From Tausonia pullulans (Eukaryota > Basidiomycota > Tremellomycetes > Cystofilobasidiales > Mrakiaceae): DNA of 64,000 bases. Positions 40,410 to 53,000 of the stretch are shown piece by piece. Where the stretch lies: contig OX637621.1 of the NCBI GenBank assembly GCA_951802195.1, positions 372,001 through 436,000 of the forward strand. Direction: 5' to 3'. Position 1 is the stretch's first letter. The number at the start of each line of letters is the position of its first letter. The notes beneath the pieces are model-generated. The model searched no databases. It saw nothing but the letters and a program-made list of their open reading frames with translations, and was not told the origin of the DNA. The translations under genes were made by a program, and so were the position numbers.

Positions 40410-43400
40410 ATGGTGTCGTCACCGTCGTCGCCATCTTGGCCCTGTCCCCAGATAGCTGACCGTTCCTCTGGTGGGTCCTCTTCGGCGGAGGTATTCGAGC
40501 CTTTGCACTTGCCGCAGCGGTCACCTGAGGGCAGCTGGCCGACGTCAGACGGGGAACCAGACGCGTCCGATGGAGAAGCAATAGCTGCGGCGCCCGAAGT
40601 TGGGGTCAGCAAAAAGAAGCGCAAGAAGAAGAAGAGGGCCAAGTCCAAGCCCCAACTCACGGAGGAGGAGAAGGAGGCGGAGATGACACGCGCCGCTGAG
40701 GCTCTCGCCCTCGAGGAGCGCAAGGCAGCGAGGAGCAGGCCGAAGGCGCCCAAGGCGGGCTCTGTGCTCTGCATCTCTAGGAATAAGCATTGGAGGCACA
40801 TTTCAGCTTATCACGTATGTGCAGCCCATTTGGAGTACCCCAGTGATTGATAGCTATCTGTCTAGCGCCTGCTGACGCCCTTAGTCGGACCTTACAGGGA
40901 CCCTGGCTTCAGCTTCCTGTCGAGGTGAGTTGTCCGAGCCACACATCTTGGCGCTTCAAGTCATCATTTGATCTTTAGGCCTCACCGCATTATGTCTCAG
41001 CTCCTTGAATCTCTTCTAGCTCTTAGCTTGGACCCGGTTTCCCTCTCCTCCATACCTGCGGCGCGTTCTCTCTCCGGAATCCCCTCCAAGCTTCTGCTCG
41101 GCGGGCTGGGAAAGGAGCGTGACAAAGGACCCACGCCACCTCCAATCGATCCTGGAGTCTTCCGAAGCGTCATCAGTATCCGTAGACTTGTGGATGAAGG
41201 CACGTACTTCTTCGCTCTCGTCTTGCATGCGACACTCTGCGTGATTCCTCTGGCAAACCCTTGTAAAGATTAACCCTGTCGCCTCTATATTCTCTAGCGT
41301 CTGATCTCGCCATACGAGCGTCCAGCGGTCTCTCTGCATTCAACCTATCAATGCTAAGCTCACAGGCTGCTCAGTTGGACCTACCTCCAAACAAGAACGG
41401 ACGTGAGCCCTCAATGTCGGCCTTACGCACCCATCGACTGCGAGCGCTGGCCTGCCAGCGGCTAGCTGGTCCGTGATTTAGCTCTTCCGAGACATCGCGT
41501 CAGTACTGGGGCTCATCAAGTCTTTCCGAGGACAGAGGCATACAAGTGGGACGAGATTGCGGCTAGCGTCATGGTCATGCAAGGCGCAAGCGCTCTCGAC
41601 GATGTGGCGGAGAAAGTCCTTCGCATTGGTCAGTCCGGCAATTGGATCGGCCGACTGCGAGTTTCGAACCTTTATTGACTCTACAAGACAGATCCGACGA
41701 ATCCCGACGCCCTTTATGTTCATTTCTTTCACGAGAAGATCCCCTCTCGGTGCGTGCTGTGCGCGTGCTTCTGCTGGATTCCACATTGACTCGTGATCCG
41801 GACCATCCTGATTCAGCATGGTCGCCGAGAACACAACCACCGAGACTCTCGACGCTCTTATCAACGCACATCCATACCGCCTGGAGTTCTATCGAACCCG
41901 CGGCGTCGTTAAGATCTTCCTCGACCAGTACGCCGCCGGCGCCCGAGATTTTACGCATGCTCTCGTAGAAGCCCGTGCCGCACGGAAGGGCCGACAGGCT
42001 CATAGTCGTGAAGAGGCGCGGCAGGGCGCTAAGGGAAGGAAGGGCAAGGGCAAGGCCAGTGTAGCGCCAGGCGACTTGTTCGATTCGGGTGACTCAAGGA
42101 ACCAGCACGCATCAGTCCGGCCCGAAGCTCCGCTCCCTATGGAGCCTCAATGCCTCTTCTTGAGAGCATCGAGTTTTCTCATGCACGCAGTCTGGCTCAT
42201 CGAGTCTGCGGCTCTAAAGCTGGAGGAGGTTGGGAGAACTTCTCCTGGAGACGGCATGGAACTTCGGCTTTGTAACCTCACGCACGGCAAATACGGAGGC
42301 ATCGAGGTCCGTTCTCTCCAAAGTTGAGCATGGTCTGCGATCGTGACCTCTCCCTCCGCCGCACGACAGATCGGGAACCCGGACGGTCCACTCGGGTCGC
42401 GTTACGGCAAGAAGCTCAACGTTTACAGGGATGTTTTTGCCACACCTAAGTGGCGGAACGACATCCATGTACTTGCCCGCAGATCGATCCGCGATCATGA
42501 GCGCTTCCTCAACCACTTCGACCAGGTGAGCGAGCCGTCGACGGGCGTTCTCTTTCTCAGTTAGGCCCGTCATTTATAATCACCTTCTCCTCTACTGTTT
42601 CTCGCCAGATGGAGTCCATGGCGATCCACTTTGACCAGAATACGGTTGATGAGCTCCATGCGGATCCCCTGCGCGAGCCGTCCTTGCGCTCCGCCAGTGG
42701 CTCGACCGGCGAGGCGAGCGCGGATGGCAAGCAGACCTTCACCACGTACCACCCGCTTCTCGTCGAGTCCCACTACTCGATCCTTCTCAACCACCTCCTC
42801 CTTGGCGATTTTCCGGCCGTACTCGAAGCCTACATTCGGATCGCACATCTCGTCGATGGCCTTGAGGGCTATCCGGTTTTCCTCCCCGCTCGGTCCATGG
42901 CTCAGGCCGAATTCGTCGAGGTCTTTGACCGCCTTCTCTCTGGATGGCGTTTCGGTGCCACTCCGGGCACGAACCACTCCGATACCAAGATGATCTTGCC
43001 GTCCGAGGACAAGGGCTCCGTCATGGAGGAGCGCTACCCGGCCGGCATCTCGCCCGCTGCATCATCATCATCATCGTCGTCGTCGTCGTCTTCATCTTTA
43101 ACGATCGCGCCTGACGGACCCGCGCGAGGTGCTTCGCCTGCGTCTAACGGACGGTCATCACCGAGCTCGTCTTCTGGTGGTCTGATGGGCGTGTCCTCGT
43201 CGAACGTGGCTAGTGGATCGTGTGCTGGCCCCTCAACACGACCCCTTCAGTCAACACGCCTCGACCCGAGGCAGTCGCTCGACGCCGTCCGCCAGCTCAT
43301 TTTACGCGCGTCGATCAAGGCCAAAGAGCGGCAGCAGCGACAGGCAGAGAAGGTGGCCGAGGGCAAGCGACTGGGCAAGCCCGCCTCCTTCGGGTCGATG

Positions 43401-43572
43401 AATATCCCCCTCTCGGGCCCTCGCGTTGAGGTGAGCATTTATTTTGCCGCCTTCTTCGCTGAAGAAGACTGTATTGGCTGACAATAATACATTTGCCTCT
43501 CTCCAGGTGCTCCTCGTCTGGCTTGCGTCGGTGGTCTTGCCGGAGCTCGAAGGCTGGGCGGAGTCGGAGTGA
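40410..43572 (+). CDS. Conserved fungal protein, function unknown (806 aa)
   Basis: Ten-exon model closing in frame: 40410-40814, 40898-40924, 41001-41199, 41298-41402, 41536-41628, 41692-41749, 41817-42306, 42370-42525, 42609-43430, 43507-43572. Landmarks: a Lys-rich nuclear-type stretch at residues 68-80; RNKHWRHISAYHGPWLQLPV; IDPGVFRSVISIRRLVDEAS; DEIAASVMVMQGASALDDVA; DALYVHFFHEKIPSR; an alpha-helical region with YRTRGVVKIFLDQYAAGARDF that resembles a TPR-like repeat; and a Ser-rich tail before a final hydrophobic segment VLLVWLASVVLPEL. I recall widespread fungal homologues but no function. The intron after 41199 seems to start with GC. The fifth exon could start at 41521 instead. Confidence 0.75.
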
Positions 43573-43943
43573 GGGAAGGGCCGCGCCTCAACTGGTTATG
43601 GGTAGTGTTTACTTTCTTGGCTAGCATCTACCTGTGTCTGTGTGCTTGTCTGTCTTTCTCTTGTCTCCATTTTGTGAGAATGGAGAGTGGTAGGGCCGTG
43701 CGCAGATAGCAAGCGTGCAAGGAGTCGGCCTTGTGGTGAGCGTTCCGCCGCGCCAGCGAGACCGGCGGGCGGGCAAGCGAGCGCTCGCTCGCCCCTTTGT
43801 GAGGGGAGGTGAGGGACTCGCGGGAGGAGCGAGCGAACTCGGTCAACACACCGTCTCTTCCTCTTCGCCTGGGCTCCCTACTCTTCCTCTCTCTCCCCCA
43901 AGGAGGGCACCTTTGCCTCAGCAGCTGCCCGCCCGTCTAGTCC
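43573..43943. other. Intergenic region upstream of EPL1
   Basis: 371 bases between two plus-strand genes. GC-rich with GAGCGAGC-type short repeats and a CT-rich run (about 43850-43910) just before the EPL1 ATG, typical of a basidiomycete promoter/leader. No gene seen. Confidence 0.5.
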
Positions 43944-46900
43944 ATGAACAAGTCACGCCGCCAGGCCAGACTCACCAACAAGACCCGGCTCGCCGTCCTC
44001 ACAGGCGACGTCGAGGGCGCCGAGCCCGTCCTCCACGAGGAGGACCACGGCAAGAGCCACCTCAACTCGGACGGTGTCGAGAAGGGCGAGGACCAAGGTG
44101 AGCAGATCCCTCTCTTTCTTCCCATCGTGGACCGGGGCCCGGCTGGATGCGCCCTCTGGCAGAAGAGGCCAAGGTGGAGGAAGGGAGAGGGGGGGTTCGT
44201 TGGTGCAGCTTTTCCCTCCCGTCGACCCCGGCGGGCGCGGGCGGGCGGCGTCAGCGAGGGAGAGACGCCGGTGTGGGCGAGCGAGCCAGCCAGCACGAGC
44301 AGGAGGCAAGCGTTGGCCGCCGCTCCGGCGTCGGCCCCTGCCTTGCTCCCCCCTTCCTCGTCTGCTCCACTTGTTCTTTTCTTCTCTCCCTCGCCGTTCC
44401 CTGGCCTTCATCCATCCATCTGTTGCTCGCGGTGCCCCCTGCTCTCAAGTTTGGGATGGTTCCCGTGGCCCTGTCGCGCAGGGCGGGGGCGTGAAGCCAG
44501 GCCGCACTTCATCGCTCTTGAACGCTGGCAAAGGGGACAGCGGGCAACCCTCTCCCTCACACTTCCTCTCTCTCTCCTGGCCTTTGCCTTCCTTGGCGTT
44601 CTCTTCGCTGCTTTGCTTCTTTCCTCCCTCGTCGCACCTTCCCCTTCACACACGGTCTTGCTGATCATCATTGTCGTCATCTTTACTCCTTCCTTCAAGA
44701 GCACCATCTCCAGGCGGCCATCAGCGCTGCCGCCATCCGCGCGGCCGCATCGTCCCGACCCTCTGGCGCAGGCTCACCCGGTCCACGCGCGTCGTCCTCG
44801 TCGTCTTCGACTAAGCCCGCGCCCGTAGTCTCCGAGTCGCTTTATCACATTCCCACGCCCGACGCGACGGGCGTCGTCTCCAACTATTCCGCTCTCTACA
44901 TTCCCTCCCGCTGGCACGACCCGAGCTCATATGTCCGCTTCTCTGACACGATCGAGGAGACGAGCGCCGGCCCGACCGGCCTCGGCTATAGCTACACGCT
45001 CGACGAGCGCGATGACGAGTGGCTTCAGGCCAACAATCGCGTCGCCCGGGGCGAGGGCACCAGCGCAAGCGGTGCCGCTGGCTCGACCTCACCCTCGGAC
45101 GCTGGCCGTGGCCTCCGGGCGAAGGGCAAGGACCGAGAGCGCGAGAAAGAGGACCTCCTTGCGCCAGCCATGTCCGAAGACGATTTTGAGCTCGTCATGG
45201 CTCTCATGGAGCGCTGGACGGACGAGAAGGTCCCTACTCTCCACACCGTGAGTGCCATGGACGTGTCTTCCTTCTCAAGAGCTGTTCACTAAACTGCGCA
45301 CGTATACCTTCGGCATCTCCTCAGGACGTCTCTCGTATCCCCGCCTTCGCCGACATGGAGTCGCTCTTTTCCCATGTACTCCCGCCCTCCTTCTTCCCAA
45401 ACTTCATCATCCCGTCATCCATCCCTCCCCCTGGCATTCTCTGCCGCATGGCCAAGGCTGTCTACCCTCACTGGAGAGAGCGCAGACTCGCCAGTGAAGG
45501 CCGGAGCATCATTCCTCAGCTCAACGTCAGTGAGAATCGACCGTGGCTGCGTCCGTGCTGTTCTCAACCTGACGCCCGTCTCTCTCCTTCTGCCGTCACG
45601 TTTCCAGTACGACGAGTCCAACGACGGCGACCCTTATGTCTGTTTCCGCCGCCGGGAAGCTAAGCCTGTCCGCAAAACCCGCCGGACGGACTCCCAATCT
45701 GTTGATCGACTCGCAAGCCTTCAGCAGGAGCTTCAGAAAGCTCAACAACTAGCGTCTGATACCCTTGCGCGAGAGCGGCGCAAGGCCGACCAGGTTGCAG
45801 CGGAACGCGAGGCGTGGGAGGCCAAAATGAGGCTCATCGATGTCAAGCGCAAGTACCCTGCGGTTGGTCTCAAACCGGACGAGGAGGAGCTTCTCTTTCG
45901 CACTGTCATCGGCGTCGGCAAGCGGCAGAAGATGGAGCCCCCGGTGGCGTCTGCCAGTAGCGGACGCGATGAGAGGGTTGTCAAGGCCTCTCGGAAGAGT
46001 GCTGCCGGGAGGGAGAGTGTATCTGGCGTCGGCAGTCCCGCACCCGGGCTTGAGAATCGCGAGAGGCGCGAGCTGGCGGGCCACCCGTCCATCGAGGCCC
46101 TCCGAGACCGGACCCTCCGCATCGCGGCCCAGATCGAGCAGGACATCATGACTAAGCGCGAAGGCGATTATCAATGGGAGGATCACACCGACGTGAGCTT
46201 TTTTGCTCTCTCCCGCCTGTACTTCGGTCAATTGAGCACTCCCTTGCTGACCACTTCCCTGTCGAACGCGCATACAGGTCGCCTACCAACCCTCTCCTCG
46301 GCCAGCCTTTCAGCGGTTGTACCGACCGCTCCTTCCAGAACCGTCGTCTCAACCTCCTTCCAATCGGATTGACCGCTCTGCTCAGCTCTCTCGTACGTCA
46401 GCTTTCCGTCTTCGGCGCGGCCGAGGCGGCATCATCCGCCTTGACCGCCGGTCCGAAAGCCGGGAAGGTGCCCCTGGCCGCTCGGCTCCACCTTCGGTGC
46501 CGCCATGGAAGCAGCTGCAGCCGGAACGGTCTGAAGCCTTGGTCGCTGGTTTGTTCTCTGATGACTGGACACCTTTGCATTCTCGGCGACCCGAGCGGCG
46601 GCTTTCCGTCGCTTCGATCGAGGACGCCGGGCTGATGGAGGGCGTCGAAGCGAGCAAGGGGGAAACAGCCTCTAACGGGTTTGAAGACATCGATAAAGAG
46701 TACGGTCGACGAGTGAGCGAGCGATGGCGCTATGACTCGGACACAGGTGTTGTCGGCGTCGCCATGGGTATGCGAGGGCTCGAGGGGGAAGACCGCGTCA
46801 TCATCGACGACTTTGAGGACAGGTCCGTTGTCGCTCGCCCTTCTTCTCTTTTGTACCCTACGCGTTAGCTAATCCCCATGTCCATTCTTTCGCTTCGACA

Positions 46901-47841
46901 GACATCTCCTACGCCGACTTGACTACTTCGACGACCCAGACATCAACCTCCTCGCCATCGACTCCTCGTACCTTCACGCAACCGAGCGTGCGTGCCTCGA
47001 GCCGCCTGAAAACCCGCCTCTTGTTCATCTCGTCCGGCCCCCAGTTGCTCCGATGGCTCCGCCCATGCCTTGTGGTATCACGTCCAATATTAACGCTTCT
47101 CGCCTCCTCGGGATGAATGGGCATTCCGGCGCTCAGCAGACCGCCGTTGCGCTGGGCTCTCCTTCCCTCGCCGGCTCTCGACCAATGCCGCCAGGCGGCC
47201 CTGGGGACAAGAAGCATACCCTGGATCCCCAGCATCGTCGCCCGGCTCCAAGCGCCGGCAACTCACCCGCTAGCTCGTCTCCTCGCCTCAACCAGGTCTC
47301 GCCTCCACTCCCACCCGGGCACCCGAACGGCTCTTCCCGGCCAGGCGCGTCTCAGCTCGGACAAGTTCCCCCATCTTCTCGCGCTCCCTCATTCTACCCG
47401 GACGGCACTCCTCGATCGCATCAGTCCGGCCCTCGGGTGGCGAACCCTCCTCCGAACGGCTATTCTGTCGATCCGGTTGCGGCCGCGAAGGAGCAGCAGC
47501 AGTTGCACGCTCTTCAAAAGAATATTGGCGCTCGAGCGGCTGGAGGATCGGGTGCCGTGGTTTCCCCAAACCCGTTCAACTTCACGCCCGCCCCGCCTCC
47601 GCTCAACCTCAAGCTTCCCGCTGGTCGTAATGGGGCCGCGGGGGCAGGCGGGACTCCCCAGCAGCAAGCCTGGCGCGCCCAGCAGCAGCGTAACGGCGCT
47701 GGATCAGATACGTCCCCTGGCGCGTTGCGAGCCCCGACGTCGAATGGGACTGGAGGAATCTCCCCCCAGATGCGAGCCTCAGCGACATCTTCTCCGATAC
47801 CGCCTCAACAGCAACCTCAGCATGTTGGCGGCTCCGGTTGA
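43944..47841 (+). CDS. EPL1: Enhancer of polycomb-like protein Epl1 (NuA4 subunit)
   Basis: Six exons closing in frame: 43944-44097, 44700-45247, 45325-45525, 45608-46192, 46278-46822, 46902-47841 (990 aa). Epl1 is the scaffold of the Piccolo NuA4 core; with Esa1 and Yng2 it acetylates histones H4 and H2A in nucleosomes. The basic N terminus (MNKSRRQARLTNKTR) may correspond to the conserved basic nucleosome-binding region. The EPcA domain includes YHIPTPDATGVVSNYSALYI near residue 100 and, from residue 302, YDESNDGDPYVCFRRRE followed by RKTRRTDSQS and a heptad-like helix. The C-terminal half is Pro/Ser/Gln-rich and looks disordered. The first intron is about 600 bases, far longer than its neighbours. 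Confidence 0.93.
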
Positions 47842-48335
47842 TTGATGGCCACGAATCGAGTCGTTGCTGTCGTTGTCCCTGACCACTCGTCTTCCCCTGG
47901 ACGCGCAAAATCAGTCGTCGTTCGACCGCGGCCGGCTCCTGAAGTTCCCCAAAGTCGATAACTTCATCAGCAACAGGGAGGTGTGGTCGTGGGCGGGCGT
48001 CGGGTAAATCTTCTCGTGCAGACGGAAGCCCAACACCGAGAGATCGATCATGCACCGTCTTTATGTTTATTTGTCGCCGTCCTTCACATGGGGCTCTCCC
48101 GTTGTATTGCTTTTTGCTTTGTTTAAAATTGTGGCTCGAGAGTCTAGATTGGATGGTAGTGAACTTGCGAAGAGTCTCGAGAGCTGGTTGAATTTCGACG
48201 GTGACGTCAGGCCATTGCCGCGGAGAGCGGATGGGCTTGCTCCTAGGGCCACCCTCACGACGACTTCCAACCAACAACCACCTATTCCCGACCGCTTTCT
48301 CCCTCGACGAATCGCCCAACCCTGGCTTTGCATCT
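47842..48335. other. Intergenic region, EPL1 to K+/H+ exchange-related gene
   Basis: 494 bases between two genes on the plus strand, holding the EPL1 3' UTR and the promoter of the next gene. A GTTTATTTGT/TTTAAAATTG AT-rich patch near 48065-48130 could include the polyadenylation signal. No other feature seen. Confidence 0.45.
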
Positions 48336-49882
48336 ATGTATCGGCGTCCGCCTATGCGCATTCTCGCGATCCCCTTAGGCCGCGCTGGCCGAGCGGGCAG
48401 CCCGCCTTTGATTGTATGAGGTCCCTCCTTGGTCTATAGCGGATCTTTGACTAGGCTAACGGCGTACTCTTGGGATCTTCAGTATTTCTACGTCCATTTT
48501 CCCCCTCCCAACAATCTGAACCCGTCTGCAAAGCCACGAACGGGCCTGCACGCTCGACTGGAGAAGCGTTTCGACCTGCTGCCGGGTGCACCTCTTCCAC
48601 TGCAACTCACCTCTAAGGCCACCTCTTTCTGGGCCACATTCGGCAAGGACGTAGACGGCTGGTACGGATGCAAGCACAAGCTGTATCGAATCGGCGAGGC
48701 CCTCATGGATAGAATCGAGTTCGTCCGGGGCTTACCCAGGGTCGACACCCCAGCCAGGACGACGACACTGATACGACGCCTCTTGAATTAGGTTCGAGGA
48801 GTGGTCGCTCAAGAGGTTGGAGACGGGGTTTATGCCTCCATCTCTCCTGTACGTGTCCGGCGTAGAGTCCAAGACCAGCGATCATCCGCCCGCATCAAGA
48901 GAAGAGCCCCAGACGGTGCGCGTTCTCTTTATCGTCAAGTCGCGTCGCGTCCTCGTCATTCGTGGGACGACAGTAGCTCACTTTCTCATATAGGTGCCGC
49001 TTCTTTCGCCCTCCCAATACAAAGTTGGGACAGTGGATCTCGAGCTCTTCCTCAAGCAAAGTGAAATTCTTTCGAACGATGTCTCTGGTCTGCCTGTTCT
49101 TGCTTACTGACAAGCGCTCAAACCTGTCTCGGCAGGACTCCCTTTCCATCGGCGAAGGTTCATGCAGTCTCTTTTCTGTGTACCCTTGACATTTCCCTTC
49201 GCTCTTCTGTGAGTGTATCTTGCGAACCTCATACGTTGAGTGGTCGCTGATTACTCCCGTATGACAGGCCGATCATGCCCAATTTTCCCATGTGAGTCCT
49301 CCCTCCCCTACCCGCCGTCCGCTTCCTGCGCCCTCCAGAGAGAGTACTGACCATGCACACGGCTCGTCAGGTTCTATGTGCTTTGGTAAGTGCTCTGAAA
49401 GCCCGATTGGATAATTATCAGCTAACTCCCGAGGCTTTGTCATTATCATTGGAACAGGCGAGCCTGGTCGCACTGGAAAGGTGCTTATAGTGTCAAGCTG
49501 GGTGACCTTGATGATGCTGTCCTGACTTGACTCGTGTCAAAGCGAGGAACGCCGCACAGGTCCTCCTGAAGCTCCTGACGGCCAACTGCATTGTGGCCGA
49601 GAACTCGACGAACCTGAGCAGGATCTACGACGCCGAAAAGCGGGCGCGAGGAGGAGTCTATCTCTCGGATGAATCTCTCCATCGGCTCGTCCTCACCGAG
49701 GGACTGGGCGATGCAGGAGCAGAGGAGGTTCGTGGACAATATCTCAAGAAAACTCGGGGTCTCTCCTTTTCACCTCAGCTAATAACGCAATCGTTTCCGT
49801 TCAGTTGCAACGCGCCTTTGATCAAGCGCGTCGTCGGATCAGTCAGGCTGGGGGCTCGGATTTGGAAGGCGGAGCGAAGTAG
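48336..49882 (+). CDS. Mitochondrial K+/H+ exchange-related protein (Mit_KHE1 type)
   Basis: Ten exons closing in frame: 48336-48413, 48483-48718, 48792-48915, 48994-49060, 49136-49208, 49268-49291, 49371-49385, 49458-49480, 49543-49727, 49805-49882 (300 aa). Diagnostic order for the family (yeast YDL183C kin): MRILAIPLGRAG, YFYVHFPPPNNLNPSAKP, a TGLHARLEKRFD segment, DRIEFEEWSLKRLETGF, VPLLSPSQY, then hydrophobic stretches around SLFCVPLTFPFALLPIMPN and FPMFYVLWRAWSHWKA. It is an inner mitochondrial membrane protein linked to K+/H+ exchange and organelle volume. A second in-frame ATG at 48354 may be the real start. Three of the exons are under 25 bases. Confidence 0.8.
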
Positions 49883-50054
49883 AAGAACTCTTAGACTACG
49901 TCGATCTCCTTATATAGCCTTGCTGTAGCCGACGCTCAAGCCGACGCTCAATGAGGCAGGGCGTGAATATCATAAGATGGATGCGCCAAAACAAGGAGGA
50001 TGTAGAAAGCACGTCGAGGGCGAAAAGAGAACAATGGAAGTTGACCTGAGCCCG

Positions 50055-53000
50055 TCATGACTCGTCATCGCTGCTGATGTTGATGACAACGTGGGCCGAG
50101 GAAGTGACAGCGGGACTCGAGACGAACGCGTCGATGGGATCTGCGGTGTCTTCCGGGGAAGTGAAAGCGGCTCCAGAGGATCGAAATGGCAGTCCGTCTC
50201 TGGCCGACGACACTGAAGATGGAAGGGGCGACTGGGGTCGTTTTCGCTTCTTCAAATTCAGACCTGAGAGAGCTTCCTCGGGTGACGTGCCTCTAGCAGA
50301 TCGCTTGGAAGACGTCCCAGCCTTCAGACCGACAGCTCCCGAAGGGGGTGGCTGGCTGACACCGACATCAGCCACACCGGGAGACTGCGGTAGCGAGCAA
50401 GGCAGTGTCGAGATCGCCGAAGGCTCCATAGTGGTTGGCGACAGGCGATGGGGAGTCCCCGGATGCGTCTCCGAGCCAGATGACGAGGGGAGTTCCCGGC
50501 GCAGAAGCTGGCGGTCGGTTGAGGGCGAGAGAGGCTTCTGGACGGTAGCCATCGATAGAGCAAAGTCGGAACGCTCCGTGGGTCCAAGATCGCTTAGCGT
50601 CGAAGCCTGGGTAGAAGGCAGGGCGACGCCAGGATGCAAAGAAGGGAGTCCGTTCCACGCGCCGTCCGTGACGTTCGGCGATAGCGAAGGAGGTGCGTCG
50701 ATGCCAAGAGAAGCCATCTGGTCCAAGGGGGCCACTTGGTCTTGAGACTCGAGCGAGGAAGAAGCCGTCGATGGTGCTCCCTCGATCAGCTCGCCCGCAG
50801 CTGGTGACGGTGGTGCGAAGGAACTTTCCTTTCGGGTCAGATCGTCCAAAGACCCGACCGGAGTGCCTGGCCGATTTCCGTTGAGCCTCCACTCGCGCTC
50901 GAGCCCGAGAAGCCGGGATCGAAGCTCATTGCGCTTGCCCTTGAGAACCGCATCTGACCCCCAGAGGGCTTCTTTCTCTGCAAGATGAACACTCTTCTGA
51001 GCCCGATTCGCAGAGGACTGGAAGAGCGGAAAAAGAAGTTACGGAGAGACCCAGCCAAGCAGGATAGAGAATATAGATTTATGTCTTACCTGGACGTAGT
51101 CCAGCACCTTTTGAGGGTCCCGGAAGAAGATCTCGGCGAAATGCAGAAGGTAGACGCCGCAGCTGCTCCAGTCGCCCTGAGTTGGGACCTGGGGAAGTTC
51201 AAGAGAGTCAGAGAGCCATGCATCGAGTGAGAAAGCACAGCTGACGCCACGTACGTCCACCTTTTTCCCGACAAGCTTCGAAACCAGCTCTCTGTAGCCC
51301 TTGCGTTCTCGGGCCTCACATCGGAGGTAGTCGTTGAGTAGGTTCGCGGGCGCCTGGCGCGTCGACCCGAGGGAGTCCATGATGAGAACAAGACCTCTGT
51401 TGAACAAGTCAGCTGATTCAAGCGAGAGCAACAAGCAAGTCAGAATTGAAACTCACTGCGAGCCCTTCTCGATCCTTAAACCATCGTCCTGCTTCCCGGC
51501 GGAGGCGGCCTCCTTCGACCGGGAATCGGATGTCAAGGTTGCCTTCGCGGCCGGGAGCGCGGGGTCCGGTTCGATTGAATCAATCTCCTCGTCAGCTGTT
51601 GTCCGAGGCGTCGAGGGACCTCGCAAGTCTTCAGCGGAGTGGCCTAAGCCGACTTGATCCGCGTTGACTCGAGGACGTTTTCGCGGGCCAGGCTCCGACG
51701 ACTCGGAGGATGAGTCGACCTCGAAGGTTGACGCAGGCTTGTCGTCGAGAAGAAACTTGCGACGAGTGTTAGGCGGTGATATGGCCTTCGCCGGAGAGGG
51801 TGGTGGCTGAAGGATGAACGCCGGATTGACGACGATGGCAAGATACCAGTGATAGCTGTAGACCGATGAATGTCAGTCGGAACCTTACAGCTGTGGGAAC
51901 TCGCTCGCAGAGCTTGGCTCACTCCTCATTGATGGGCACGACGATGAACTTCTTCTCAAAGAGGTCGACCTTGGCGGTCCATTTCTTGACGGCCTCCCAT
52001 GGCTCGACGCCCTTCTGCGACTTCCTAGAGCGAATGGAGCGGGTGTGCATCAGTCCGCCAAGCGCGGGTACGTAGGGGCCGCCCGCCAAGCAGGAGGGAC
52101 CCACTTTTTATCTGTGAGCTTCTTGTGGAAGTATGTATTGAAAAGGTGCACCTGATCGGCGAGAGCTGGGTCGCGCGCTCGAAGGTCCCCCAGGATAGAC
52201 CTGAGATCAAACAAGTCATCATCAGCACGGCTGGGCTACTTGAATGCCGAGAACGCCGTCAAACGCACTTGAGACCCCATTCGACAATTGTGTCGTTGAG
52301 AAACTCATCGTCGTCAGTCATGCGGTGATAGTCGCCTCGCAGTATGGTGATTTCCGGACGTCCTGAAGGAGGCCACGCGGCCATGCTAGAGACAGAGTGA
52401 GACTGAGTCATCAGTCTCAAGCATCTTCTGCCGACCGACAAGGCATGCGAGAGCTCACGTTCGCTCTGGGCTCGAGATCGGGGGACGGCGCGACTTGCGC
52501 GTTCGCTTGGTAGAATCGGGCGGTTCAGCCTCCGCATCGACGACGACAGGGTTGGCTGCAGTAGATCTAGTGGCGCGAGGTCGCAATGAGGTGGCGATCG
52601 ACCTGGAGGGGACCGCCGGAGATCAGTGGCATCCTGGTTCATGTGAAGGGTAAGGCAAGGGCTCACGTTTGGGACATTGCTTGCTTCGCGGGAGGTGAGG
52701 CTGGAGCTGCCTCCTCACTCTCCTCGCGGAGGATGGCCAAGATTCTCTTAGTCTCTCGGCAGCTGGAGAGAGGGTCATCAGGTCAGAGTACGGGGGTAAG
52801 AACACATCCTCGACAGAAACGTACGTGATACTTGTGACCTCCGTGCGAAGGTCCACAGTGTGTTCGCCAAGGAGGAAAAACTCGTGGATACGTTCAAGGT
52901 GCAGAGCGGGAGGCGAGAGAGTGAAGGTCAAGCTATTACCGAGGGGCCTGGAGGCTGTCAGGATGGAGACCCATTTCAGTGTCTGATGCAGCTCGATTGA

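Noticed and set aside
43944-44828. 294-codon uninterrupted frame from the EPL1 start
   Set aside because: It reads through the first intron. Splicing at 44097/44699 restores the conserved EPcA sequence, while the read-through part is Pro/Arg low-complexity.
48380-48415. tRNA-Ser/Leu-like A box (GCTGGCCGAGCGGGC)
   Set aside because: No B box, no cloverleaf and no T-run downstream. It lies in the first coding exon of the K+/H+ exchange-related gene.
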